A DNA stretch of 64,000 bases from Hybos culiciformis. Taxonomy: Eukaryota > Arthropoda > Insecta > Diptera > Hybotidae. The translations under genes were made by a program, and so were the position numbers. Positions 28,583 through 42,421 of the stretch are shown here, piece by piece. Each line of letters begins with the position of its first letter. The first letter of the stretch is position 1. The notes beneath the pieces are model-generated. The model made no database searches and was not told the origin of the DNA. It saw nothing but the letters and a program-made list of their open reading frames with translations. Where the stretch lies: contig OZ023274.1 in NCBI GenBank assembly GCA_964007475.1, forward strand, positions 54,579,678-54,643,677, in the 5' to 3' direction.

Positions 28583-29055
28583 TTCAGGAAGAATCACAGT
28601 CAACACCGGCCCTTTTGACAACCAGTTCTAGTTCAGCACTAGATAATAGTGATCTATCGATTGATATAATTCCAGAATTATCATTATTGGAATCATGTCA
28701 ACGGTTATCTGTATCACTTGAAGGTCCAGGAGTTTTTTCAATAAATACAACAGATGGTGGTGGTACAAGTGGTACAAGTGGATCTCAACAACAAATTATA
28801 GCTGCCACTGCTGAAGCTACAGCAGCAGCATTAGTTGCTGCACAAACCGAAAAACGTTCCAGTTTAAGTGCAAACGCTGCATTAACCCTTCAACAAGGAA
28901 GTAATGGTGGCATGAAACATTCCTCATCGTGTTCATCAACTAGATCATCGCAATCAGCATCAGCTGCAGGTTCAAATCATCATATGACTATGGACGAATT
29001 AAGAGCTGTAAATCGTTATGCTGAAAGTACTAAATCATTATCATATTTGCCGCAG
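28583..29055 (+). CDS. RhoGAP-domain protein, Ser/Ala-rich exon
   Basis: The acceptor AAAGCAG|TT keeps phase 1 and the donor CCGCAG|GTGAGG leaves phase 0. The peptide begins IQEESQSTPALLTTSSSSAL, then has an acidic-hydrophobic SIDIIPELSLLESC stretch, a Gly/Thr/Ser low-complexity run, an Ala-rich run (AATAEATAAALVAAQ) and a more conserved-looking MDELRAVNRYAESTKSLSYL end. It is probably intrinsically disordered. If the donor is not used, the frame runs 13 codons further to a stop at 29095-29097 and ends QVSV, a possible shorter isoform. Confidence 0.78.
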
Positions 29056-32000
29056 GTGAGGGATTACTACCTTCCCACATCGCAAGTTTCCGTTTGATAA
29101 GTTAAATTTGAAAAAATAGAAAATATATTAATATATATAGTAATGCATTATTCTATTAAAAAAAAGTAACTTTTTTTGTACAAATTTTCATTTTTATTTT
29201 AATTACTCTAATATTTTTATTTTATATTTTTATGAAATTGCTCCCAGTTATTAATTAAAATAAAAAAAAAAAAATTTCGCGATGGTTTCGGTAGATGATT
29301 TTTTTTAAAATTTATTTCGTACTTTATCATAATTTAGGATCAAAAAAGAAATTTAATTATTTCAGATTTATATGTTATAATAATATTAAATACCTCTATG
29401 TTTTTTTTTCTTATTTCAAGGTTTCTTTAAATAATTGAGGGGTTACTGTTGTCTAACCACTTACTTCTATTTAAATTTATTGTTTTTCTTGCTTCTACTT
29501 GGCTTCAATTTAAGTAGTTTATTAATTTTAATATTTTATGAGTATTAATTTATTGAAATTGATTTTTTATTCAATTATCCTTTCAAAGGAAATATATTAA
29601 AAAAATGTTATTTTTTTTATATTGCTGCCTTAAACCAAATTGAAATAAACATAAAAAATTTCTCAATTTTGAATAGAATTATAGTGGATTTTTTATTCAA
29701 TAAATTATAAAAAATACCAGTTCCATACTTAAAAATTAATATTTGGTGTGTTTTTATTTTATATCTCAAAAGAGAATAAATTTAAACCCGCAATTACTCT
29801 GAAAATGGAGACAATTAATATTTTTTTTGGGTCGAAAAATATTCACTTTTCATAGTGTGTCATAGAGTTATATTGGTCTGTGCTTAAACGAATCATAAAC
29901 GGTAACATCTACTTTTGACATAAAATTCTGAAATAGTGAAAAATTAAGAAAAAAAAAAAAGAATTTTTTTTAAGTAAAAATAAATTTTGCTGGCAATATG
30001 GGTGCTTTAAAAAAAGTTTATATTGAATTTTTTTGTATTAAATAAAAAATATTATTAGAATAATTTTTATATTATCTTCTTTATTATTTTTAAAAAGAAA
30101 ATATTCATAATTAAAAGAAAAATAATGATGTCCTGTCCGCCTTTTGTAATAAAACAAAACTCTTATTTTTTCATTGAAAAAAAATTTAAATTAATGAAAT
30201 TTTAATTTTATTTTATTTCTTTACTGTCGCTCGAATAGACTACATTTTATTTCTTTAACTGTTTTTATATTTTTTAAACTAAAACCACTTTACAATGGAA
30301 AAAAAAAAATAAATTTAAATTAATACATGACATTTTTCTTACTAGAAACTATTCCCATGGAAACTTTTCATTTGTCACTATTGTAAAACTATTTTTTTTT
30401 TTTTTTTTCAAATTTGACATTTCAATTAGAACTTAACATTTTTTTAAACAAAATATGAAATCATAAACCATTTATATAGCGTCAACATTTATTGAATTTT
30501 TCATTGTTTTTCAATTATTAATTTATTTTCCTGACCATATTTATACTATATTATGCCTCTGAACTGTACATAGTTTACATAGTTACTTCTATAAAAAAAA
30601 AAACACCTAGGCATAATAGTTTCCACATTTCAAACATGTATTTGCATCAGTTTTCTTAGTTTTGTTGTTTCACATTACAATATTTTTGTAGACACAGAAA
30701 CAACAATGTAGAAAAAACTGATATCAAAATACAAAATGTAAACATGAGCAATTGGGAGTTGTTAATTCTCGAAAAGCAAAGTTGAAAAATCACAGTCACC
30801 ACAAACAATGTTTTTACAAAAAATATTTTTCAATTTATTTTTTTCAAAAAAATAATATTTAAATTCGTTTTTCCATTGTAAATAATTTTTTTACTATTAA
30901 ACATTTATAAAAACCTAATTGATACTCTTTTTCATGTTTATTAATGTTTATTTCTTTTTTTCTTATTAATTTTTTTTGTGCATTAGAAAAATAAAGATAA
31001 ATTAATCTCATTAGAAGCAAAAGATGATCTTCAAAAATGAAAAAAGCTATGAAAATAAAAATTAAGTGACAACAATATTATAAATGATAAGTCTGATACG
31101 TAAAAAAATTAACAATAAATAAATGTCTAAATTCATTCGACGCTTTTGTAATCATTTGGAAAATTACAAGTTCAATATTTTGGCCGTTTTTTCATTATTG
31201 TCAAAAATACCAATCAAAACATTTATAAAACTAGTAAGACTGAAAATAAAAACTAGAATCACAAGTTTCTAACAACGAAAGTTGTAATATACTGTAACGA
31301 TGGCGAATTGTCCCGTCTTAGCTTTTTTCATTTATTTTTTTGTTAACAATTAACAATTAATAATTTTTTTTTGGTATGTTTTATTTATATATGTATAAAA
31401 TAATAGTATTGCACATTACTTTAATTATTTATGATTTGCATAATTTTTTTTATTATTATTTATTTATGAAAACAGAAACCTTCGAAAAACATTTTATTTT
31501 GTGGTAAAATTAATTATTTACAGTTTTAATTTTAGTTTACAATAAATCAAATAATTGATTTCAAATCTCTTAAACTTTTCAAATTAATTTATTATGTTTT
31601 ATTTTGAAACTCAAAATAATAAAGTTCGATTCGAAAAATTTAAACTGAAAAAAAAAAACAAAAATGTCGATCTCCAAATATGTAACTAGAAATATGTTAT
31701 TTCCGAAAGTAAACTAATAGTTTCGTATTAATCACATTTTTATTTCAATATTTTCTAATTTCATTCGAAAGAAATTAATATTAAAAAGATTGAAAATATC
31801 ATGTTTAAATGTATCACATTCTATTATCATTAGTACATAAAATGAGCTGCAGAAAAAAAGTTTTGTATTTATTATTTTACTGAATTGAAGAATTCATTTA
31901 AATCTGTCCTAATCTTTATTTTTGTACATAGTATATTAAATGTTTTAATTTTTTTTTTGTAATTTTTTAGTTTCTATTTTTTTTTTTTCCAGTATTATTA

Positions 32001-33950
32001 ATTTTACTAACAAAAGTACAAAGTTTAAAAATTTTTAGAAATAAATAAAAATATACCTAGTGATAGAAAAACTGATTTATTATTTCTCAGAAATATCGTA
32101 ATTAATTTTAATAATTACTACACACATAACGACCGTAATGAGCTAATTAAAAAAAAATTAAATATTTCCAGAAAGTAATTACAAACATTTCCAATATCTT
32201 TGTAAATTTTAAAATTAGTCTACAGCGCTTAGCTGCGAACATTTTTGTGACACCATTTAAATAGTTTCGCTTAGATTGTTGCGAATTTTCATCTATGATC
32301 AAAGTATCAGCCAGCATCAAATTTAATCGTGAAGTGATAAAAATTTAAAACTTATTACAAAATAATCATTTGAATAAATAATAATTGTTGGTGAATAGCA
32401 TACTTTCAATTTTTTTTTTAAGAAAGGCAAAACTCTGAAGTGTTATACTATTATGAAAACTCGAAAACAATCTTATTAAATCAGTTTTTCATTGCAGATA
32501 GGAAAAAAATTAATATAAAAATATTTTTAATTACATATCTAAAAGTCTGTTTTATAAAAATAATTGGATATAAAAAAAATTAGATTAGTTTTTATTTTAA
32601 TAAAAAAAAATGTATAATGTTTAATTTTATTTTCAAAATTTTGTTAATTTTTTTTTTAAATATCTTAAATTTCTGACAAATAAAAAATTCGAAATTTAGA
32701 TAATTTTTTGTTTTGAAACAAAAAAAAAATATGACTTTTTATTTTTATTTTTTAATAATATAAAAAAAATATATATTTTTTTGGAATGAGAATGCTTTAT
32801 ATTGTCTATGGTGAAAGTTCTTTTATTTCTGGCATAATTTGAATATTCGTAATTAAAACAGAAAAAATTAAAAACTCTTACGAAATAAAAGATCTCTGAA
32901 CACTCTGAACAAACTCAATTTTTTTATTAATAATTTATTTTAGACCCAACAATAAAAATAGATTTTTAATCTTTTGAATAATGTTGACAAATATTACAAA
33001 AATAATTTTATATTTAATGGAATAAAAAAAAGAAAGTAATTTTTAACTGTCAGTTAAAGATGATTTTATGCGAGTTGCCGCCTTCATATATTTGTGGTAA
33101 AATTGTTCAAAATTTCAAACAGGATATGTAGTTTTGAGTCAGTAAGTTTGTTTGACGATTTCGTTATATTTTTACATTTTGGTATAAAAGGAGGGCCGAA
33201 AAAATAAGTCTTTATAAAATATAAGAACATAAGAAATGAGACTTGATTTAATCAAGTAAGAGTATTTAATTTGCGTTATTTATTTATTACTATTTTATTT
33301 TGTATAAATATGTATAAAATTATTTGTATGTAAAAAAACAAAAAATAAGGAGCAATGTTGAAATTTAATCGTGAAATTTTGAAAAAAAAAAAAAAAAGAT
33401 TTAACAATGACATTAGTCACTGATTTTTTTTGTTTGATGTAAATTTTATTACTTTCTTGATAAATACATAGATACATTAATAATAATCTAAGTTACAATA
33501 TTGGAAAAATATTTGAAATTTTTATTGTTTGTTTGTTGAAATCTTTGCTAACATTAATGCTCCGTTTTTCATAGGATAAGAGAAATATTTATTAAACTGA
33601 CGCTGAGGAGCTTTTATTGTTTTACAAGATGAAAAATTTCGAAAAAAAAAATACATTCTTAAAATCTTCCAGAAAATAGTGAGTTTTGGTTCAATTATTC
33701 CTTTCTGCGTTCTTAATGAAAATGCAATTTTTAATGTTAATTTTCTAAATAAACATTTTCTCAGTAATATTACAATTCTGCTTTATAAATAATTTTGCTG
33801 TTAATCTTAATTTATTTTTTATTAAAAAAAAATTTCAAATATTTTTCAATATTTTTGTTATGCCATTTTTTATGTTATGTAAAATTCAAAGTTATAATTA
33901 TTATAATAAAAGAAAATTGAAATTTATAATATCAAAAAAAAATTACACAG
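29056..33950. other. Intron of the RhoGAP gene
   Basis: About 4.9 kb of AT-rich DNA. I see no exon, RNA gene or clear transposon in it, only homopolymer A/T tracts. Confidence 0.65.
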
Positions 33951-35178
33951 TTTGATTTATCATCAATTCAAATGCAAATTGAATCATCAACAATTCAGAC
34001 ACAATTACAAACACTTCAACACAAGAATAATTCACATAACGCAAATCCATTTTTAAATGTATCATCTTGCACTCATTTACCATCACAGCTATCTAGCAAA
34101 CCTAAATATGAAGCACATGAATCTACTCCACTCATCAACAATAATCATTCATCATCATCATCATCATCATATTCACAACCATCTTCATTAAATCCATCGA
34201 AAAACACTAAAACTGAAACAATTGTTGATCCTATTGAAAAGGTACATGAACGTCAAACGGCACGTATGAGAACACGCTCTGAATGGTTTCTGGAGCCAGG
34301 ACCGCAAGTTGGATCTTCATTTGGCTTAACAGATTATCAATTTTTTGGTGGAAGCACCAATGACATTCAAGATCATCATGATCAATTAACGGCAAATACT
34401 ATGATGATAATGTTTCAAAATTCTCAACAGCAACATGAGCAGCACCAACAACAACAACAACGAATGGATGTATCTGATGAACAAGACACAAACACTGCCC
34501 AACATCAGCAAACGACATCACAACAACATCAAACAATGAATTATTTAGGAACAGGATTTTCAAATTTCCCACCAATAACTGGTAGTTATCATCTTAATTT
34601 AAATAATAATATGAATAATAGTAATAATAATAATCGAAATAATAACATATCATCTCCATTGCACCATAATGTTGTTGCTTGTGATAATGTTGAAAATCAT
34701 CGTACCCACCACCATTATTACCAATCAGAATTAAATTACCGTTCTACACAAAATGTGTCTCAACAATCTAGTAATAATAGTAGTTCTTTTCATGTTCAGC
34801 ATATTGAAAATCACCATGGTGATGGTCCGCGTATTATAATTATTCACAGTCCTCCATCTTCATCGAATGCAATTTCTGAATCTGAATTATCTGTTGATGA
34901 AACAGAAGAATTCATTTCATCATCTTATAATTCAAATCAATCTTTAAATTCGGTTGTAATTAGTGGTGTCGGTGGTGGTGGGAATGATGACACAACACAA
35001 ACGACAAATTTATTAAGTAGTAACAATTATCGCATGCCATCCATTGTTACTACAACCGTAAATACGAATACTGAAGAAGTTGACTATATATTAACAGCTA
35101 ATTCAGCTCGATCTGCCTATCGACGAAATCGAAATAATAATCGTAATCAAATTTCTGAATCAGACAATCGAAATAATC
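33951..35178 (+). CDS. RhoGAP-domain protein, long Gln/Asn/Ser/His-rich exon
   Basis: It follows AATTACACAG and begins FDLSSIQMQIESS, in frame with the previous exon; the ATG at 33972 is internal. It contains Ser repeats (a TCA-type run near 34148-34170), Gln/His runs (34420-34530) and Asn runs (34595-34650). Embedded in it is a non-repetitive segment with VHERQTARMRTRSEWFLEPG at about 34239-34300, likely the functional core of the tail. The end is uncertain. A GTAACT donor after 35178 gives the phase 1 needed by the next exon. A GTATTA donor after 35210 would not match it. Without splicing the frame stops at 35231 after MIFTVLDFLF. Confidence 0.75.
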
Positions 35179-38100
35179 GTAACTCTAATGTTTTATCTAT
35201 GATTTTCACGGTATTAGACTTTTTATTTTAAATTATACATCAACTATGTATATAATATAAGTTCAAGAAATCCCCCAACATTGTAATGTGATTAGAATTT
35301 TGCGACAACTATAGGCATGCTGTTAAATCCCTAGCCTTTTAATTCTGGTGATGAGATTTCAATAATTTTACTTTATCACTGAAATTTTAAGTAATACAAA
35401 CTGTATTCCTTCTATCATTACATAAATAATTGAAATAGAATTAAAGCTCAAAAATACTACTATAATATCGAAGTTTTTATTTTTAATTTATGTATAAAAT
35501 ATTTATTAATATTTACATTATTATAATTAACATTATTGTGATCATAATAAGAAACAAATATAAATTATAATTATTACTGACATGCAATCATTTTTGTTTA
35601 CATTTATTATTCTAACTATAAATTAATCATTTTAAGAACTTATGGAAAATTAAAAATTTTTTTTTAATAATTTATAAATGTAAAATTTAACATAAATTTA
35701 AAAAAAAAAACCTAAAAATATTTTTCTTAAATAAAATGTTGTGTTTTTGATTTTATGATTTTTCAAAAAATTTAAATTTTATAATTTTTTATTTTTAATA
35801 TATCTACATAATTTCTCTTCAGGGTAAAACCAAAAAGCATGTATATAAGAGGAATCAGTCCCATACAAAAAAAAGAATTAAAATAGTGAAACAAAAAATC
35901 CATATCACAACCCCATGAGTTTTCAAAATAACTTCAAAATAACAACAGTTCTATACAATTTTGAAAGTTTTAAAAGCTTTTGTGAGAGTGGAATTCTCAA
36001 AAAAAAAAAAAAAAAGCTCATGGGGTTGTGATATGGATTTTTTGTTTCACTATTTTAATTCTTTTTTTTGTATGGGACTGATTCCTCTTTATATACATGC
36101 TTTCTGGTAAAACTTACTTTTAAATTTTTTCTAACATTTTCAAAATAATGTCCAAATCATTATATCAGTTAAAAAATTAAGACAAATATTTTATGCAATA
36201 ATTCAAAATTATCTATTTTTCTGTTCCTGGAAGTATCTATGTATTTTTAAAGTTTAAACTCCGAATAAGGGTTATATTAAAAATCAAGAATAAAAGACAT
36301 GATAAACTTAAAAAAAAAAATTGAAGAAAATTATTAAAATTCAGGATCACAACATTTTTTTCATTATTATAATTAAAAAACATAATTTTTAATGTTCATT
36401 AATGACAATTTGACCCAACATAAAATTGTGTAGATGTTTTAATTTATATCATATTTGTAAATATTTAACTTTAATTAATATTATATGTTTTGTTATTTTT
36501 TTATATAATTTATTGAATATTAATTATTTAAAAAAAATCAATTTTTTAATTGAAATATTATTGTATGCTTTTGATGTCTATATATTTATAAAAAATTACA
36601 AAAATTCTTTAAATTTAATGAATTTACTAAGTAAGTGCAATGGAATTGGTACATGGTGTACTACAATATTTATTGACACCACTAATACACATATTTTTTT
36701 TTTTTAATATCACTTAGCCGTAAGCAAGCATATTAAAATTTTTCAAACAAAATATGTATATGCAAACTTAATGAATGTATGGCCCAGTCATTAAGAATAA
36801 TATATTATGTTATCTACCTACCCCTATTTTTTGAGATAAACATTTTACTACGTTACTAGCAAAATCTAATATCTAATCTAAAAAATAATAAGGAGACTAT
36901 TTAATTATTTATTTTATGTACAATAATTATAATTATATTGTACAAAATGATCATGAATGAATTTTTTTTATTGTGATTTAAATTTTAAAGAATTTTTTTT
37001 ATAAAAATATATATTAATATTTATATACCTACTATAATAAAATACATTTTATATTATTTTATAATCATAACTACTTACATAATACATATATATAGATATT
37101 TATACAAAATTTAATTATCATTAATTTTACATCACATCGTTAATGCAATTTTTTTATTTCATCTAATAAAATACAAAAAAAAAAGGATAATTTGTAATTA
37201 AAAAAAAAATAAAATAAATTATAATAACGTGTGTTTTGTTTTATTATAATTTTTATATTACTTTTGTACGTGAATTTGTTTTTTTTTTCTATTTACATAT
37301 TTGTTGCAGTCACTAATTTTTTTTTTTTGTATTAATTTCTTACTTTTTCAACTATGGCTAACCTCTGGTCGAAATAGGAGAATATTAAGAGTATTTGATT
37401 TGTCATATGCACATATTTTAAAAATTGGTTTGAATTTTTTTTTCTATTTTTCCTAAATATCATAAAAATACGAATAAATGTGATATCTTTATTACCATTA
37501 GTAGACATATACAATTTACAAAATTTATTTTAAATCATGTTAGAAATTAAGGTTTTCTGTGTTGAAACTAAATTCAAACATTATTACAAAATTTAAAATT
37601 GTTCAAAAATTGTTCAAAAATCCTCTTAATACTCTCTGTTATGTATTTTTTTAAATTTAGAATACAATTTCGTTGTGGTTCTAATGAAATATAAATGTAT
37701 GTCTTCTTAACAATTTTATTTCTTTATGTAAACTTTGGGTGCATATATAAAAAAAAAAATTAATAATAATTAATTTCCATAACATTATAAAATAAGGGTG
37801 GTTTATTGATAGAAATGGATCAAACTAAATGTTGTTGTTTTATTAAATTTAGGGGACATAATAAATTTTTTTCAATTTTCTTTTATGGGAAAACATACAT
37901 TTCAATGAATAACTTAAATTCTCTAACCCGGGTTCGAATATTAAGTTTAAATTGGCCATCCAGTTAAATGTTTTATATAGAAGCAATGGAGGATAATTTC
38001 TGGATTCTGATTGATTGAAACATATCCTTAGTTATAAATTGAAGTTATAAATTGGAAACAAAGGCTATTTTCAATAGAAAAAAATATAAAGAAATTAAAA

Positions 38101-38809
38101 TAAAAGAAAAGGTTTTTTAATGTTTAATAATGTTTTAAAAATTAAAAAAAAAATAATTTTTTTAAATTAAAACTTAAATTCTTAATCAAATTAAAGCATG
38201 AATGTAGTTTTTTTTTTTTACATTATGATCAAATTAAAACACATTTTTCCCTAAATTTGCTCAATATAATTTAATATTATTAACTCCGCCAAAACTTTTG
38301 GGTACAATTAATAAAATTTTTAAAATTTCTAGTTAGATAATGAAATTTTAATTACCGACTTCGAATTTTGAATGCAAATTAAGTATTAAAAACATTCACA
38401 CTAATTAAAGAGGATGCTGTTTATTGCGCTACAAAAAAGAGGAATTCTAAGAACATTAGTTTACTTTTGTTCTTTTTTCAATTTCATTTGGTAGAAGATT
38501 CTTGGGCGATCTAAATTAATACTTTTCATGATAATAAAAATTAAAAAAATTTGAAACTCAGATTACATCTTCTGGGCTCTCAAAACGTTTGAACATTGAA
38601 AGCCTAAATAAAAATTGTTTTTAAATAAAACTACAGAACCCAAAAGTTTTGAATGATTTTTTCCCATAAAAATTTCATTCTCATACATACTATAAATGTG
38701 GATATATTTTTTGACCAGTTTAATAACATTAAAACATACATAATTAAAAACTTTATTATTTCTTTCAATTTTTTTTCTAAAATTACTATTTCGCTGCTTT
38801 CGAATTCAG
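35179..38809. other. Last intron of the RhoGAP gene
   Basis: It holds one clear foldback element (35831-36105) and otherwise AT-rich sequence. The open stretch upstream of 38810 lacks stops for about 50 codons but is intron-like (I, F, K, N-rich) and precedes a normal TTCGAATTCAG acceptor. Confidence 0.6.
35831..36105. mobile_element. Foldback MITE flanked by an 8-bp target site duplication
   Basis: Two near-perfect inverted arms of about 89 bp (35831-35919 and 36017-36105) share AGCATGTATATAAGAGGAAT and its complement, separated by about 97 bp. The element is bracketed by an exact direct repeat GGTAAAAC at 35823-35830 and 36106-36113. An 8-bp duplication fits hAT-like insertion. There is no coding capacity. 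Inserted in an intron on the transcribed strand, it would yield a long RNA hairpin. Confidence 0.85.
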
Positions 38810-39375
38810 TTGGCAACATCGGCTTAAGTGCTTCGGCCGAATCAGTTCAATATCCAGTTAAAAGGCCGTCTCGTCGACAACGTCATCATCCACATAGATC
38901 TTCGTCGAGGCGTAATAAAGAGAATGGTAAAAATTCAAATGCAAATAATCAATCTGGTGGCAGTTCAATGGCTGGTGGGGATAAAGATAAGCAAGCATCA
39001 GAAGCAGCTGGAACAGTTGGTGTAAGCGGCGGTGGTGTATCACGTTCCAATAGTTTTCGACAAAAAAAATCTTCAACAGCTGTCTTAATAACAGAATCAA
39101 AATTACTACGTAAACCAAGAGCTGTGTCATTTGAATCAAGCTCTCAAGTTTTACCAAAAGTATGTTTAACACCGGCCACCAAACGTAATTCATCTTCAAA
39201 CAGTGGCTCAATTGATGAAGACTGTGAAACAATCATTTTAATGGATACAACTGACAACAATTCAAATAACAATCAAATATTGCCAACATCAGAAGAAGCA
39301 ATTTTGCCGTCATCGTCAGAAAATTCATCATCACTGCCATCATTACAGTTGCATTTTAGGCCACCTAGAGTATAG
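38810..39375 (+). CDS. RhoGAP-domain protein, terminal exon
   Basis: Entering after TCGAATTCAG in phase 1, it encodes GNIGLSASAESVQYP, a strongly basic block (KRPSRRQRHH, then RSSSRRNKEN), a Gly/Ser linker, SNSFRQKKSSTAVLITESKL, KPRAVSFESS, an acidic stretch (SIDEDCETIILMD) and a Ser-rich end LQLHFRPPRV before TAG. The basic block could be a nuclear-localisation or membrane-binding patch; that is inference. AATAAA-like signals follow within 60 bases (AGAATAAAAA). Assignment to the same gene rests on strand, phase compatibility and similar composition. Confidence 0.7.
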
Positions 39376-42093
39376 GATATTATTTTTTAGTTTTTTATAT
39401 TATTAAAATAGAATAAAAATTTAAGAAATTTACATTCCATTATGTAAATTATAATATATTTTTAAACCGTAGAATTTTTTGTTTAATATACAACCCAAAC
39501 TCAACTCTCACAAAAAAAAAAAGAAGAAGATAATCAGGTTTAATAAGTCAAAGTTTATGAAATTACAAAAAAATATCAATGGAATATAAAACAATTCTTT
39601 CATTATTATTCTTTTATCACATAAGGCTGAAAATATTACTTAATTTTCCTGCCACCAATTTTCTATTAAAGACTAGATTTTTTTCTTTTCAGCAATCAGA
39701 ATTATGAAATAAGTAAATAAATGCAGAATATTTGTTTTTCCAATTTATACAACTGATTGTATTTTTTTTTTTTTAATGAATCGATCATTAATTGATTAAT
39801 GATCGACTCGACTGCAAGGTTTATGATCAAAAGTCTCAGATAGAAAATTGTTATTTTGACGGGAAATTTTACAATCATTCAAAAAATTAAAAAATAATTA
39901 CTTCTCGTAATCAAAAGTTATATTAATTAAATTTAAAAACATTTTTCTAAATATAAAACAAACAAAGAAAAAAATCTGAAACTAGAATTTAAATATTTCT
40001 CCCTTATGAACTGCCAAATTTATTAAAATAAAATTAAGTATATTACTAAATATTTATAAATTTTTTTTTTTAAAATAATATTTGTTAATTTTTTTTTAAT
40101 TGTATTTTTTTATTATTAATAACTAAAATAATGTAGTAATATCATAAAAATTATATCGAAAATTGTATTATTAAAAAAAGTACCCTTTGCTGAAAATGTA
40201 CATTATATATGTGTAATCAGAAAATTTATAAAAAAAATTAATCTAGAGAATAAGAAAGCAATGATGTTAGAATAGAAAAAATAATAATTAACTTTAGGTT
40301 TATTTTATATTTGGTATTGAAAACTTCTTATAATATGATATTATAAACAGATAAAAATAAGTAATTTTCAAATCCATAGTTTCGTCTTTCTAAAACCCTA
40401 TATTTGGGATTTGTATTCCTACTATATTATTGTTTGGGATTTGTACCCATACGGATCTAATCGTGATTTGGAAAAATGGTATTTCTGGGACTCGTTTAAA
40501 AAATGTTAGTGAAAAATTGTATTATTCATTTTGTTTTACTTTTGGGATCTAACCATATTCGAAGAGCAATATATATATATTTATATTAAATTTTCAATTA
40601 TGTTCCCAAGTTTGGATTATTCATTTTAAATAAATTTATGTTTTTTGCTTTAAGATTTCCTTATTCCGCAAATAATAATGTTTTTTTGTAAAACTAAAAA
40701 TCTAAAAATATTATAAATTTTCATATGAAATGTGCTGTATTTTATACATAGGGTATTTTTATTTATTAAAAAAATCTAGTAATTGTATTTAAGTATTTTC
40801 AATGTAAAAGCAAAAAATGAATCATTAAATAATTTAAATAAAAGACATTTTAACTATAAATTATTTGTGTTTAATTTAAATAATGATAATCGTGGGAAAT
40901 TGATACTAAAGTTTAATTACGTCGTAATAATTATATCGTATACTAGTATATTTTAATATTGGATAGATTAGATAAAAAGGGGATCAAAAACTGATTATAT
41001 TTTTAAAATAAAAATGTTGAAAAGAAAATTCTACTTTTGTTTATGGATTTTGTTTTATTATGCTAAATTTTTATACATTTACATAACAACTTTTCTTTTT
41101 TTTTTTGTTCATTTCCTAATTTACTTTTCAAATGTCTTAATTATTATTAAATTCCATTTATTTCTTTTTTTTTAAATTACAACATCGAAATTAAATTTTT
41201 ATTGAAAAATGTAGTTTTTTAAAAATTTATAACATTTAATCAAAAGCTTACACTGATTTTAAAATTGAAATAACCATAATTTTGCCAAAAGGAAAATTTG
41301 TACATAAGAAATTTTCATTACGAAAACTTTTGGAATTATTTTTAAATTTCCAATTAAAATATACAATGTTGGATTATACATAACGCAAACTGCTTTGAAT
41401 GGAGTAAGTATATAGATGATAATTTATTTTAATATTTTCCTACGCAACATTAAAATTATATATTTATTGTTATAAAGTTGCGTTGATCATATGCATCTTT
41501 TAATAAGACATCGTAAATTAAAAATATCATTTATCTAACTATAAAATAAACTTTGTACTTAGGTTTTTTTTAATATAAACGTGCAATTTACGATTTATGT
41601 ATAATATTCAAAATGGTGGTAACTGAATGCTTTAAATTTTAAATTGTTCAGCCTATTAATGACATTTGTATTATCCTTGAATACTGATTAGCTCGATTTT
41701 TTGTTAAGTTAAGTTTGTATCAAAATTAAACAAAACAAAAATTATCGGAACTAATAAATTCAATAAAAAATTTATATTTTTTTTCAAACAGTATTTCGAG
41801 CAAGCTGTTATGTTAGTTGTTTTTACGAGCATTGGCTTCCTTTTTTATTAAACATTGATTTTGCATAATCGGTCCAAATATCTTTCACTTTTACAAAAAA
41901 AAAAAAAAACATCCAACAATTTATAGAAAATAGGTTTATGTTTAATTTAATGATGAAATTTAATAATAAAAATCTACAGCAATATTCTAATTATTCCTTC
42001 TATTTCTTTCATAGAATGTTTTAAAATAATTTTTATTTTTTATTTATTTTATTTTTTTGTTAATGTCTACAATATGACAATCTATTCAAAATA
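39376..42093. other. Intergenic region between the convergent RhoGAP and TOM20 genes
   Basis: AT-rich DNA holding the 3' untranslated parts of both genes. I see no further gene or transposon; open frames overlapping here are antisense or chance. Confidence 0.6.
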
Positions 42094-42421
42094 CTACTCC
42101 AAATCATCAATAACATCTTCAACACCACCTAAACCACCCAAACCGCCTAACACTTGCATTGGTCCGGAACTATTTAGGTCACTAGAGGCTGCAACCAGTC
42201 TCGGTCCTTTTTCTTCAGATGAAGCTGCACGACTGCCTAATTCTTGCATTTTTTGAATTAACATTGCAAATACAGCTGCTGGCAGTGAACTTTGTAAAAT
42301 TTGTAACAAACGTGTTGGCTGACCGCATACAACAATAGCATTGGCTAAATGTTCAACGCCATTCTCAAAATCTCCAGCAGCGATTAATGATTCACCTAAT
42401 TGAATCTCTTGAAGGAAATAT
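42094..42421 (-). CDS. Tom20: TOM20, exon 3 (TPR-like receptor domain and C-terminus)
   Basis: Last coding exon of a 177-residue protein. It starts after TTTATTTTAG with A completing an Arg codon split from exon 2, followed by YFLQEIQLGESLIAAGDF. GVEHLANAIVVCGQP and LLQILQSSLPAAVFAMLIQK are hallmark TOM20 sequences; this region forms the TPR-like fold that binds the amphipathic presequence of mitochondrial precursors. The C-terminus is extended relative to vertebrate TOM20 (about 145 residues), with a Gly/Leu repeat (GGLGGLGG) and an acidic end EDVIDDLE. Confidence 0.95.

Noticed and set aside
38858..39232. 124-codon minus-strand frame
   Set aside because: It is the antisense of the RhoGAP terminal exon, whose sense frame has biased composition and a proper acceptor.
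42074..42256. Plus-strand frame with PPKPPKPP
   Set aside because: Antisense of the Gly/Leu-rich TOM20 C-terminus.
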